Source of the DNA: Reyranella sp. | Lineage (GTDB): Bacteria > Pseudomonadota > Alphaproteobacteria > Reyranellales > Reyranellaceae | Assembly (NCBI GenBank): GCA_016780605.1 | Contig: JADHLS010000291.1 | Span: 1-6,703, forward strand | Direction: 5' to 3' | Length of the DNA: 6,703 nucleotides | Shown here: one piece after another, positions 1 to 5,856 of the stretch | How positions within the stretch are numbered: position 1 is the stretch's first letter | Layout: every line of letters begins with the position of its first letter | The notes under the pieces: generated by a model | Told to the model about the DNA's origin: nothing | What the model saw: the letters and a program-made list of their open reading frames with translations, nothing else | Database searches by the model: none | Position numbers and translations under genes: made by a program

Positions 1-1188
1 GAACAGCTCCTTGGCGTCCTGGTTGCCCGACGCGATGTCGGCCGCCGTCCTGATCGGCCGGCTGGTGGCATGCGCCGTCATCATCGAACCGATGCCGGAG
101 AACTGGAACGTTACCTTCTCGCGCTGACAGATCGCGTTCAGCCGCTGGCGGATCTTCTCGCCGCGCTCGTTCAGCTCCTTGGCGGCGGCCGGCGTATAGA
201 CCTCGCCGTAGCCCGCCGCGCCCGCCGCCATGGTGAGAGCGTTGTTGTTGAAGGTGCCGGCGTGCGGCAGATGGTCGGGCTTGGTCGGATCGAACAGCTC
301 CATGATGTCGCGCCGGCCGCCGAAGGCGCCGAACGACATGCCGCCGCCGATATACTTGCCGAGCGTCGTCATGTCGGGGATGACGCCCGTCTTCTCCTGC
401 AGGCCGCCGGGCGACAGCCGCGAGGTCATGACCTCGTCGAAGATCATGGTGATGCCGCGGTTGCGGGTCTCCTCGCGCACCATCTTCAGGAAGTCGAGAT
501 CGCCCGGCAGGCAGCCATGGCTGCCCTGCATGGGCTCGAGCAGGACGGCAAAGATCTCCTCGCCGTGCTTGGCGAGCAGCGCCCGGGTGCCCTCGACGTC
601 GTTGTAGGGCGCCACGATGTACTCGTAGGGCATGTTCACCGGGCTGCCGCCGCTCACGAAATAGAGCACGCCGCCGTGGTAGCCGCCGTGGAACACCATG
701 ACCTTGGTGGCCTTGGTGCGGCCCTTGCGCTGGGCGAACACGCGGGCGCCGGCCAGCGCCATGACGTTACCCTCGGTGCCCGAATTGGTGAACCGCACCA
801 GGTCGATCGAGGGCATGCGGTCGGCGACCAGCTTGGCGAGCCTGGCCTCGTTGGCGTTGCGGCCGCCGTAGTTCCAGCCGTGATTCAGCGCGCGGTCGAT
901 GGCGGCGCGGATCACCGGATGGGAGTGGCCGTAGATGCCGGCGGTGTATTCGCCCAGGACGTCGATGTACTCATGCCCGTCGGCGTCCCACAGCCGGCAG
1001 CCCTCGCCGCGCACGACGGTGAGCGGGAACGGCGAATTGTGCAGCGTCGTGCGGGTGTTGCCGCCCGGCATGGCCTCGCAGGCCTCCTGGTGGCGGGCAA
1101 AGCTCTTGGGATTGCGGGCGATGTAGGCCTGACGGGCCTCGTCGAGGGCGGATTGCAGATCCGAATTCACCAAGGCTTGATCGGGCAC
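1..1188 (-). CDS. Class III PLP aminotransferase, beta-phenylalanine aminotransferase-like (3' end beyond window)
   Basis: A cytoplasmic fold-type I PLP enzyme of the class III / glutamate-1-semialdehyde aminomutase superfamily. 396 residues are visible and the C-terminus, probably 40-50 residues, lies off the left edge. Motifs in order: PGGNTR at 41-46, YTAGIYGHSHP at 81-91, phosphate-loop SGTEGN at 136-141, FHGGYHGG at 166-173, FDEVMTSRL at 250-258 with Asp251 for the pyridine nitrogen, TLGKYIGGGMSFGAFGG at 275-291 with Lys278 as the Schiff-base lysine, and GTFNNN at 311-316. From memory these match the Variovorax paradoxus beta-phenylalanine aminotransferase (VpAT) better than HemL; Arg46 aligns with its substrate-carboxylate Arg41. 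Transfer of an amino group from a beta-amino or related acid to a keto acid is therefore likely, but the substrate is inferred. The GTG start at 1188 is supported by AAGGAG six bases upstream and an in-frame TAA just before it. It lies downstream of the FAD oxidoreductase on the same strand, separated by the palindromic repeat. Confidence 0.9.
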   Translation of the reverse strand, partial: MPDQALVNSDLQSALDEARQAYIARNPKSFARHQEACEAMPGGNTRTTLHNSPFPLTVVRGEGCRLWDADGHEYIDVLGEYTAGIYGHSHPVIRAAIDRALNHGWNYGGRNANEARLAKLVADRMPSIDLVRFTNSGTEGNVMALAGARVFAQRKGRTKATKVMVFHGGYHGGVLYFVSGGSPVNMPYEYIVAPYNDVEGTRALLAKHGEEIFAVLLEPMQGSHGCLPGDLDFLKMVREETRNRGITMIFDEVMTSRLSPGGLQEKTGVIPDMTTLGKYIGGGMSFGAFGGRRDIMELFDPTKPDHLPHAGTFNNNALTMAAGAAGYGEVYTPAAAKELNERGEKIRQRLNAICQREKVTFQFSGIGSMMTAHATSRPIRTAADIASGNQDAKELF

Positions 1189-1194
1189 GGTTTA

Positions 1195-1200
1195 CTCCTT
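1195..1200 (-). promoter_or_regulatory. Shine-Dalgarno site of the aminotransferase
   Basis: On the minus strand this reads AAGGAG, six bases before the GTG at 1188. It decides the non-ATG start, because the in-frame codon at 1194-1192 is TAA and no longer product is possible. The site sits only three bases from the foot of the palindrome at 1204-1228, so local RNA structure could affect its access. Confidence 0.75.
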
Positions 1201-1325
1201 CCCCCTCCCTGCGCGAAGCGCGGGGAGGTGCCCGCGTAGCGGGCGGAGGGGTCATGAGCATCAGTACGGTCGCTCATGACCCCTCCGCCCCTTCGGGGCA
1301 CCTCCCCAGCTAAAGCTGGGGAGGA
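1199..1325. repeat. Mosaic palindromic intergenic repeat (REP/BIME-like), two inverted units
   Basis: Two units of about 55 bp face each other around a 12-base centre at 1260-1271. The inner arms are a perfect 19-bp inverted repeat, 1241-1259 with 1272-1290 (GGGCGGAGGGGTCATGAGC). Each unit also carries two local hairpins. Unit 1 has 1204-1228 (11-bp stem with one T-G wobble, loop GAA) and 1230-1244 (6-bp stem, loop GTA). Unit 2 has 1287-1299 (5-bp stem around TTC) and 1301-1324 (10-bp stem, loop TAAA). Between units the stem flanks (CCTCCC / GGGAGGTG) are kept while the stem tips differ with pairing preserved. This is the organisation of REP/BIME-type repeats of high-GC proteobacteria. It fills most of the 162-bp gap between two same-direction genes and could attenuate or stabilise a shared transcript. 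Copy number in the genome cannot be judged here. Confidence 0.8.
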
Positions 1326-1350
1326 AACTCGACGTCGACGACAAATGGTA

Positions 1351-2487
1351 TCACACCACGTTCAGCTCACGGATAGGCTTGCCTGCGGATATCCGTTCAT
1401 AACCGAAGGGCCGGAGATCGAGGGTCCGATAGCTGCCATGCACGATCAGCTCGGCAACGCCGCGGCCCACCGCCGGCGACTGCTGGATACCGTGGCCCGA
1501 GAAGCCGGTGGCGAAGATCAGGCTCTCGATTTCCGGATGGCGGCCGACAATGCCGTTCTGGTCGAAGGTGTTGTACTCGTAGTAGCCCGCCCACGAATTC
1601 ACGACCTTTGCCGCCTCGAAGGCCGGCACGCGGTGGGCGATCGTCGGCCACACCATGTCGTCCCACTCCTGATGCTGCACCTCGAGCGGCGCGCCCGGCG
1701 CATCGTTGCCCTCGGCGGGCGTCGTGCCGGCGATGTAGAAGCGGCCTTCAGGGCGGAACCAGGTGCCCGACGGGTCGATGGTGAGCGGCGTCGCTCCCGG
1801 CGGCTCACGCACATCGAAGACGAAGACCGAGCGTCGGCGCGGCTCGACCGGCAGGGCGACGCCTGCCGTCGCCGCCACCTCGCCAGACCACGGGCCGGCC
1901 GCCAGCACGATCGTACTCGCCTCCAGCCGGCCGCCCGACCGCAGGGTCACGGCTCCGGGTGCCAGCTTGACGACCTCGTCGGCGACGTACTTAGCGCCGA
2001 GCTCGCGCGCCTTGCGCCGGAAGGCCTGCATCAGGGCCGGTCCGTCGAACCAGCCTTCGTTGGCGACACCATGCGAGGCGCGCGCGATGCCGTCGGTCGA
2101 GATCCACGGGAACCGCGCCTGCAAGGCGGCCGGATCGAGCAATTCGACAGCGCAGCCCTCGCCCTTCTGGATGGCATTATTGGCTTTCAGCACCGCCTCG
2201 CCGCTTGCGCTGGCGAGGAACAGGTAGCCGGGTTCCTTGAGGCCGAGGTCGACGTCGAGCAGCTCACGCGCCTTCCGCAGGAAGCCGATGCCGAAACGCG
2301 ACAGATGGATGTTGAGCGGCGTCGAGAATTGCTGGCGGATTGAACTGGCCGACAAGGCCGACGAGGCGCGGGCATAAGTCGGATCGCGCTCGATGACGGT
2401 GACGCTGCCCGTAAAGTTCGCGTCGCGCTTCAAATGCCAGGCGATCGACGAGCCCATGACGCCGCCGCCAACGATGACAACTCGCAT
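1351..2487 (-). CDS. FAD-dependent oxidoreductase, DAO family, FOXRED1-like
   Basis: A 378-residue flavoprotein of the D-amino acid oxidase/glycine oxidase (DAO) family, predicted cytoplasmic or membrane-associated, oxidising an amine or amino acid of unknown identity. The N-terminal Rossmann motif is VIVGGGVMGSSIAWHL at 4-19, with Glu33 placed to bind the FAD ribose. LAAGPWSG at 195-202 is the second conserved flavin segment. The C-terminal region, GYYEYNTFDQNGIVGRHP at 301-318 and ATGFSGHGIQQSP at 326-338, closely resembles what I recall of human FOXRED1, a mitochondrial complex I assembly factor of the same fold. Length is normal for the family. The ATG at 2487 is the only sensible start: the Rossmann strand begins at residue 2 and no in-frame ATG, GTG or TTG lies just upstream. 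No Shine-Dalgarno sequence is seen and a -10-like TATAGT ends six bases before the ATG. It is divergent from the deacetylase-fold gene and upstream of the aminotransferase, possibly co-transcribed with it. Confidence 0.88.
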   Translation of the reverse strand: MRVVIVGGGVMGSSIAWHLKRDANFTGSVTVIERDPTYARASSALSASSIRQQFSTPLNIHLSRFGIGFLRKARELLDVDLGLKEPGYLFLASASGEAVLKANNAIQKGEGCAVELLDPAALQARFPWISTDGIARASHGVANEGWFDGPALMQAFRRKARELGAKYVADEVVKLAPGAVTLRSGGRLEASTIVLAAGPWSGEVAATAGVALPVEPRRRSVFVFDVREPPGATPLTIDPSGTWFRPEGRFYIAGTTPAEGNDAPGAPLEVQHQEWDDMVWPTIAHRVPAFEAAKVVNSWAGYYEYNTFDQNGIVGRHPEIESLIFATGFSGHGIQQSPAVGRGVAELIVHGSYRTLDLRPFGYERISAGKPIRELNVV

Positions 2488-2501
2488 GGCCGGACTATAC
2501 G
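2474..2501 (+). promoter_or_regulatory. Candidate promoter of the deacetylase-fold gene
   Basis: ATGACA at 2474-2479 (5 of 6 to TTGACA), a 16-base spacer and TATACG at 2496-2501 (4 of 6) would give a leader of roughly 20 bases containing the GGAGG site. The -35 lies inside the start of the FAD oxidoreductase gene, and the -10 shares its TATA bases with the opposing promoter. The match is moderate. Confidence 0.35.
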
Positions 2502-2512
2502 GTGTCCGGACT
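2490..2512. promoter_or_regulatory. Possible operator: CCGGACT direct repeat with dyad
   Basis: CCGGACT occurs at 2490-2496 and 2506-2512, 16 bp apart. CCGGAC at 2490-2495 also pairs as a dyad with GTCCGG at 2504-2509. The repeats flank the shared TATA core of both divergent promoters, a position where one bound protein could control both genes. No regulator is identified. Confidence 0.3.
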
Positions 2513-2522
2513 GTTCTGTCGG
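2494..2522 (-). promoter_or_regulatory. Candidate promoter of the FAD oxidoreductase (leaderless)
   Basis: On the minus strand CCGACA (2522-2517, 4 of 6 to TTGACA) is followed after 17 bases by TATAGT (2499-2494, 5 of 6 to TATAAT). The -10 box ends six bases before the ATG at 2487, so transcription would start at or next to the A of the start codon. This agrees with the lack of a Shine-Dalgarno sequence. The call rests on sequence match only. Confidence 0.45.
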
Positions 2523-2525
2523 AGG
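2521..2525 (+). promoter_or_regulatory. Shine-Dalgarno site of the deacetylase-fold gene
   Basis: GGAGG with a 5-base spacer to the ATG at 2531. It decides the start: the frame stays open upstream to an ATG at 2393, but that extension would run through the divergent gene and its promoter. Confidence 0.75.
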
Positions 2526-2530
2526 TCGCA

Positions 2531-3427
2531 ATGACGCAAGAGCCTGGTCACAGCCTGCGCGGCCGCGCGCCCTATCTGCCGATTCACAAGCGGCCGAAGC
2601 TCACGCTGCCCGGCGACGCCCGGGTTGCCGTGTGGACCATCGTCAATGTCGAGAACTGGAGCCCGCTCGGCGCCATGCCGCGCGCCGTGCTGCCACCACC
2701 GATGGGCCAGCCGCTGCTGCCCGACGTGCCGAACTGGGCCTGGCACGAGTACGGAATGCGCGTGGGCTTCTGGCGCTTCCTCGAGGTGCTGGGCGCGCGC
2801 AAGCTCAAGGCCACCTTCGCCGTCAACGGGACGGCCTGCGAGCTCTATCGCGAGGCCTGCCAGGCCGCCCTCGACGCGGACTGGGAGTTCATGGGCCACG
2901 GCTTCGTGCAACGGCCGATGCACCGCGTCGAGGACCAGCGCACGGCGATCCGCGACACGGTGGCCGCGATCAAGGCTTTCACGGGCAAGCCGCCGCGCGG
3001 CTGGGAAAGTCCCGGGCTCACCGAGACCGACGACACGCTCGACCTGCTGGCCGAGGCCGGCATCGAATACGTCGCCGACTGGGTGATGGACGAGCAGCCG
3101 GTAGCGCTCAAGACGAAGACGGGCTCGATGGTCTCGGTGCCCTACACGGTCGAGGTCAACGACGTCGTGATCAGCGCCGTCCAGCAGCAGCCGTCGGACG
3201 AGATCCTGCGGCGCGGCCGCGACCAGTTCGACCGTCTCTGGCAGGAGGGCAAGACGGCGCCGCGCGTGATGGCGATCTCGATCCACCCCTACCTCACGGG
3301 TGTGCCGCATCGCATCAAGTACCTGGAGATGCTCTACGACCACATCCTGGCGCACGAGGGCATCGTGATGTGGACAGGGGCGGAGATCCTCGACTGGTAT
3401 CGCGCCGAAACGGCAAAGCTGTCCTGA
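2531..3427 (+). CDS. Polysaccharide deacetylase-fold protein, PuuE/allantoinase-like
   Basis: A 298-residue protein with the NodB/polysaccharide-deacetylase (CE4) TIM-barrel pattern, nearest in style to the PuuE allantoinase branch. No signal peptide is seen, so it is probably cytoplasmic, which speaks against a cell-wall substrate. The first barrel strand reads VWTIVNVENW at 34-43, where classical deacetylases have TFDDG. A second region is MGHGFVQRPMHR at 121-132 (His123, His131), followed by RGWESPGLTETDDTLDLL at 156-173, EAGIEYVADWVMDEQP at 175-190, and a C-terminal SIHPYLTGVPHR at 250-261 (His252), like the late HxxxxGRPGR region of PuuE. Hydrolysis of a C-N bond in a small amide or ureide is the likely chemistry; the substrate is unknown. 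The start is fixed by the GGAGG five bases upstream. It is divergent from the FAD oxidoreductase by 43 bp, and its last 113 bp overlap the oppositely directed transporter gene. Confidence 0.85.
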   Translation: MTQEPGHSLRGRAPYLPIHKRPKLTLPGDARVAVWTIVNVENWSPLGAMPRAVLPPPMGQPLLPDVPNWAWHEYGMRVGFWRFLEVLGARKLKATFAVNGTACELYREACQAALDADWEFMGHGFVQRPMHRVEDQRTAIRDTVAAIKAFTGKPPRGWESPGLTETDDTLDLLAEAGIEYVADWVMDEQPVALKTKTGSMVSVPYTVEVNDVVISAVQQQPSDEILRRGRDQFDRLWQEGKTAPRVMAISIHPYLTGVPHRIKYLEMLYDHILAHEGIVMWTGAEILDWYRAETAKLS

Positions 3428-4319
3428 GCCCTGGTCGCGCGGCCGTGCCCAGCGCGATGCCGCCGACGATCAACGCCATTGCGCCGAGCAGGGCGAGCGT
3501 GATGGGCTCGCCGAGCGCGAGTGCCGCCATCGCCGTGCCAACCACCGGCGTCGCCAGCAGGCCGAGCGACGTCACGGATGCCGGCAGGCTTCGGTTCACC
3601 ATGGCGATCGCCCAGTAGGCCAGCGCATTGCCGCAGACCCCGCCATAGAGCAGCAGGAGCATCAGTCGCGGCGTCCACTCGATCCTGGGCAGGCCGTCGA
3701 AGAACAGGGCCAGGAGGGCAAGCAGGCCGCTGGCCAGCAGCGCTTCCCAGAAGACGAGTTGGAACGGCGTCGATACCCAGCGGTGGGCGCGGACGTAGAC
3801 GATGCTGACGGCCCAGCACGCGGCGGCAAGCAACAGCAGGCCGTTGCCGAGCAGCGCACGGCCATCGCTCCAGTCGAACGACGCAGGATTGAACATGATC
3901 GCAAGCCCGCTGAGCGCCACCGCGCCGCCGGCCAGGTGGTAACGGGTGATCGGTTCGCCGAGGAATAGCCGCGCCGCCGGGATCACCCAGAGCGGCGTCG
4001 TGTAGCCGAGCACGATGGCGCGGCCGGCAGGAACGAACTGGATGCCGATCGCAACCAGGCCCGAGAAGGCGACCATGTGGGGAATGGCGATCCCGAAGAC
4101 GACAGGAAGATCGCCGCGCCGCGGAACCACCAGGTTGCCCTGGGCCGACAGCAGCGCGAGCAGCACGACGCTGGCGACGGCGCTGCGCAAGGCCGCGGTC
4201 CACAATGGCGAAATGCTCTGGACCAACGATTTGGTGACCGGCCAGTTGGAGCCCCAGGCGAGGACGACGACGGCAAACAACAGCAGCGCGAGATGCCTCG
4301 GCAGATGATCGCTCTTCAT
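3315..4319 (-). CDS. EamA/DMT-family transporter
   Basis: A 334-residue inner-membrane protein made of two EamA repeats, about ten helices. Repeat 1 spans about 10-145, with AWGSNWP at 21-27 and PAGRAIVLGYTTPLWVIPA at 97-115 leading into LFLGEPI. Repeat 2 spans about 158-292, with LPASVTSLGLLATPVVGTA at 245-263 and LALGEPITLALLG at 267-279. The paired P(A/S)..P.....LGEPI pattern is diagnostic. The family exports metabolites such as amino acids or related compounds; the substrate here is unknown. ATG at 4319 starts the natural N-terminus (MKSDHLPRHLALLLF); the open frame to 4694 is antisense to the regulator gene and is not membrane-like. The fold ends near residue 292, so the last 36 or so polar residues, rich in Arg, Pro and Ser, are extra and lie antisense to the 3' end of the deacetylase-fold gene. 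It is divergent from a MocR regulator by 71 bp, which probably controls it. Confidence 0.9.
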   Translation of the reverse strand: MKSDHLPRHLALLLFAVVVLAWGSNWPVTKSLVQSISPLWTAALRSAVASVVLLALLSAQGNLVVPRRGDLPVVFGIAIPHMVAFSGLVAIGIQFVPAGRAIVLGYTTPLWVIPAARLFLGEPITRYHLAGGAVALSGLAIMFNPASFDWSDGRALLGNGLLLLAAACWAVSIVYVRAHRWVSTPFQLVFWEALLASGLLALLALFFDGLPRIEWTPRLMLLLLYGGVCGNALAYWAIAMVNRSLPASVTSLGLLATPVVGTAMAALALGEPITLALLGAMALIVGGIALGTAARPGLRTALPFRRDTSRGSPPLSTSRCPRAPGCGRRASPGT

Positions 4320-4321
4320 GG

Positions 4322-4388
4322 CGGTCCAGCCTGCAGTTAGACTGGCCTCATTAATAGGTCCGGTTTGAATAAATAGCAGGAGCCAGTT
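4322..4388. promoter_or_regulatory. Divergent control region with candidate MocR operator
   Basis: The 71 bp between the two start codons is AT-rich in the middle. ACTGGCC at 4341-4347 and GGTCCGGT at 4357-4364 form an imperfect dyad around TCATTAATA. Related copies are GGTCCAG at 4322-4328 and GAGCCAGT at 4381-4388. Read on the minus strand these are CTGGACC, CCGGACC and CTGGCTC, similar to the CTGGACYTAA direct repeats I recall for TauR, a MocR-type regulator. Binding by the adjacent regulator is inferred; clear -35/-10 boxes were not assigned. Confidence 0.4.
4378..4382 (+). promoter_or_regulatory. Shine-Dalgarno site of the MocR regulator
   Basis: AGGAG with an 8-base spacer to the ATG at 4391. 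It supports that start, which also places the winged-helix domain at the usual distance from the N-terminus. Confidence 0.65.
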
Positions 4389-4390
4389 CG

Positions 4391-5836
4391 ATGGCCCGAC
4401 CACTCGCTGGCGTGATCGATCTCGACGGTGGCAAGAGCACACCGTTGGCGCGCCAACTCTACGAGCAATTGCGATCGGCCATCGCCGATGGACGGCTGCC
4501 GCAAGGAGATCGCCTGCCCGCCAGTCGCATGCTTGCACGACAGCTCGATATCTCGCGCAACACTGTTTCCGCCGCCATCGACCAACTCGCGGCCGAAGGC
4601 TACCTTGATGTCGCGCGCGGACGACGTCCCGCGATTGCCGCCGGGTTCGTCCGGCTTCCGGTGGTGCCTGTCGCGCACGGTCAGCCTGCCGCACCGGCGC
4701 GCCCGCGGCTTTCGCGCTGGGCCCGGCGCATCGGCCAGTCGGACTGGCCCTTCCGATACGAGGGCATCCCTCGTCCGTTCGCGCCGGGGTTGGCCGACGC
4801 GCGGGAATTTCCGCACGACCTCTGGGCGCGATGCCTGCGCCGGGCGGCGCGCAACAGCCATCCGCGACGACGTCGCGGGCACAACCGCCTCGCCTTGCAG
4901 GAGGCCCTGGCGCGCCATCTCGTCGAGCATCGCGGCGTCAGGACGGAACCGCGCCAGATCATCGTCACGCCGTCGGCGCAGGCGGCCATCGAGCTGATCG
5001 CCCGGGTGACCCTGGACGCCGGCGACATCGCCTGGCTGGAAAGCCCCGGCTATGGCGGCGCCCGCGTGGCCCTCGAAGCCGCCGGCGCCGAGGTCGTCGG
5101 CATGCCGCTCGACCGCAGCGGCCTGGTGCTGGCCAAGCGCAAGGAGCGGCCCCGGCTCATCTTCGTCACGCCCTCGCATCAATACCCGACGGGCCGGTTG
5201 ATGCCGATCGACCGTCGACTGGAGTTGCTGCGCTTCGCCCGCATAATCGGCGCGGCGCTGATCGAGGACGATTACGACGGCGAGTTCCACTACGACGGAC
5301 AGCCCGTCGCGTCCCTGCAAGGCCTCGACGGCACCGGCCGCGTCTTCTACGTCGGCACCTTCTCCAAGGCCATGGTGGCCGACATCCGCGTCGGTTACAC
5401 CGTGGTGCCCGAGAGCCTGGTCGAGACATTCGAGATCGCTCAGCGTCACACCGGCCAGCTCGTCTCCGAGACGTTGCAGGACGCCCTGGCGGAGTTCATG
5501 GACGACGGCGCCTACGCCGCCCATATCCGCCGCATGACCCGCCTCTACCGTGCGCGGCGCGACCGCATGGTCCAGGCGGTGGCGGCGGAAACGCGCGACG
5601 CCTTCGTGGTCGAGCCTCCCGCCGGTGGAATGCAGCTCGTGGCCCGATGCCGTCTCCGGCAGGACGATCGACGACTGTGCGCACGCCTTGCCGAAGCCGG
5701 CGTGACGGCGCGGCCGCTGTCCTCGCACTACATCGGCCCGGCAGCGGAGCGCGGACTGTTCCTCGGCTTCGCCGCCTGGACCGAAAAGGAGATCGACATC
5801 GGGGCCCGTATCATCGGCCGTGTCTGTGGCCGGTGA
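4391..5836 (+). CDS. MocR/GabR-type PLP-dependent transcriptional regulator
   Basis: A 481-residue regulator that joins a GntR winged-helix DNA-binding domain to a class I aminotransferase-like domain, the normal MocR length and order. The wHTH covers about 10-80, with PLARQLYEQLRSAI at 18-31, LPASRMLARQLDISRNTV at 42-59 and a wing ending YLDVARGRRP at 71-80. A linker of about 50 residues follows. The aminotransferase-like domain carries LESPGYGGAR at 216-225, TPSHQYPTG at 260-268, IEDDYDGEF at 291-299 (Asp293 and Tyr295 correspond to the PLP-contacting Asp/Tyr of GabR) and VGTFSKAM at 321-328, with Lys326 as the Schiff-base lysine and Arg333 after it. All key PLP residues are present, so cofactor binding is expected. 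The domain normally senses an amino compound or PLP itself. Divergence from the EamA transporter suggests control of that gene and of itself, as in MocR-EamA pairs known in Bacillus. The effector is unknown. Confidence 0.93.
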   Translation: MARPLAGVIDLDGGKSTPLARQLYEQLRSAIADGRLPQGDRLPASRMLARQLDISRNTVSAAIDQLAAEGYLDVARGRRPAIAAGFVRLPVVPVAHGQPAAPARPRLSRWARRIGQSDWPFRYEGIPRPFAPGLADAREFPHDLWARCLRRAARNSHPRRRRGHNRLALQEALARHLVEHRGVRTEPRQIIVTPSAQAAIELIARVTLDAGDIAWLESPGYGGARVALEAAGAEVVGMPLDRSGLVLAKRKERPRLIFVTPSHQYPTGRLMPIDRRLELLRFARIIGAALIEDDYDGEFHYDGQPVASLQGLDGTGRVFYVGTFSKAMVADIRVGYTVVPESLVETFEIAQRHTGQLVSETLQDALAEFMDDGAYAAHIRRMTRLYRARRDRMVQAVAAETRDAFVVEPPAGGMQLVARCRLRQDDRRLCARLAEAGVTARPLSSHYIGPAAERGLFLGFAAWTEKEIDIGARIIGRVCGR

Positions 5837-5856
5837 GGTGGGTTCACTTCTTCTCG

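Noticed and set aside
70..1239. 389-codon plus-strand open frame
   Set aside because: It is antisense to the aminotransferase, which has full motifs and a ribosome site. The translation is a low-complexity Ala/Gly/Arg/His composition typical of shadows in GC-rich DNA.
1276..2343. 355-codon plus-strand open frame
   Set aside because: Antisense to the flavoprotein gene, begins inside the palindromic repeat, and shows no domain motif.
2393..2530. Upstream ATG for the deacetylase-fold gene
   Set aside because: It would overlap the divergent flavoprotein start and its promoter, and the added 46 residues look non-coding. GGAGG precisely precedes the ATG at 2531.
2495..3355. 286-codon minus-strand open frame
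   Set aside because: Antisense to the deacetylase-fold gene, with no recognisable motif and His/Arg/Val-rich shadow composition.
4320..4694. N-terminal extension of the transporter frame up to 4694
   Set aside because: The extra 125 residues are Arg-rich, non-membrane and antisense to the regulator. The natural EamA N-terminus begins at the ATG at 4319.
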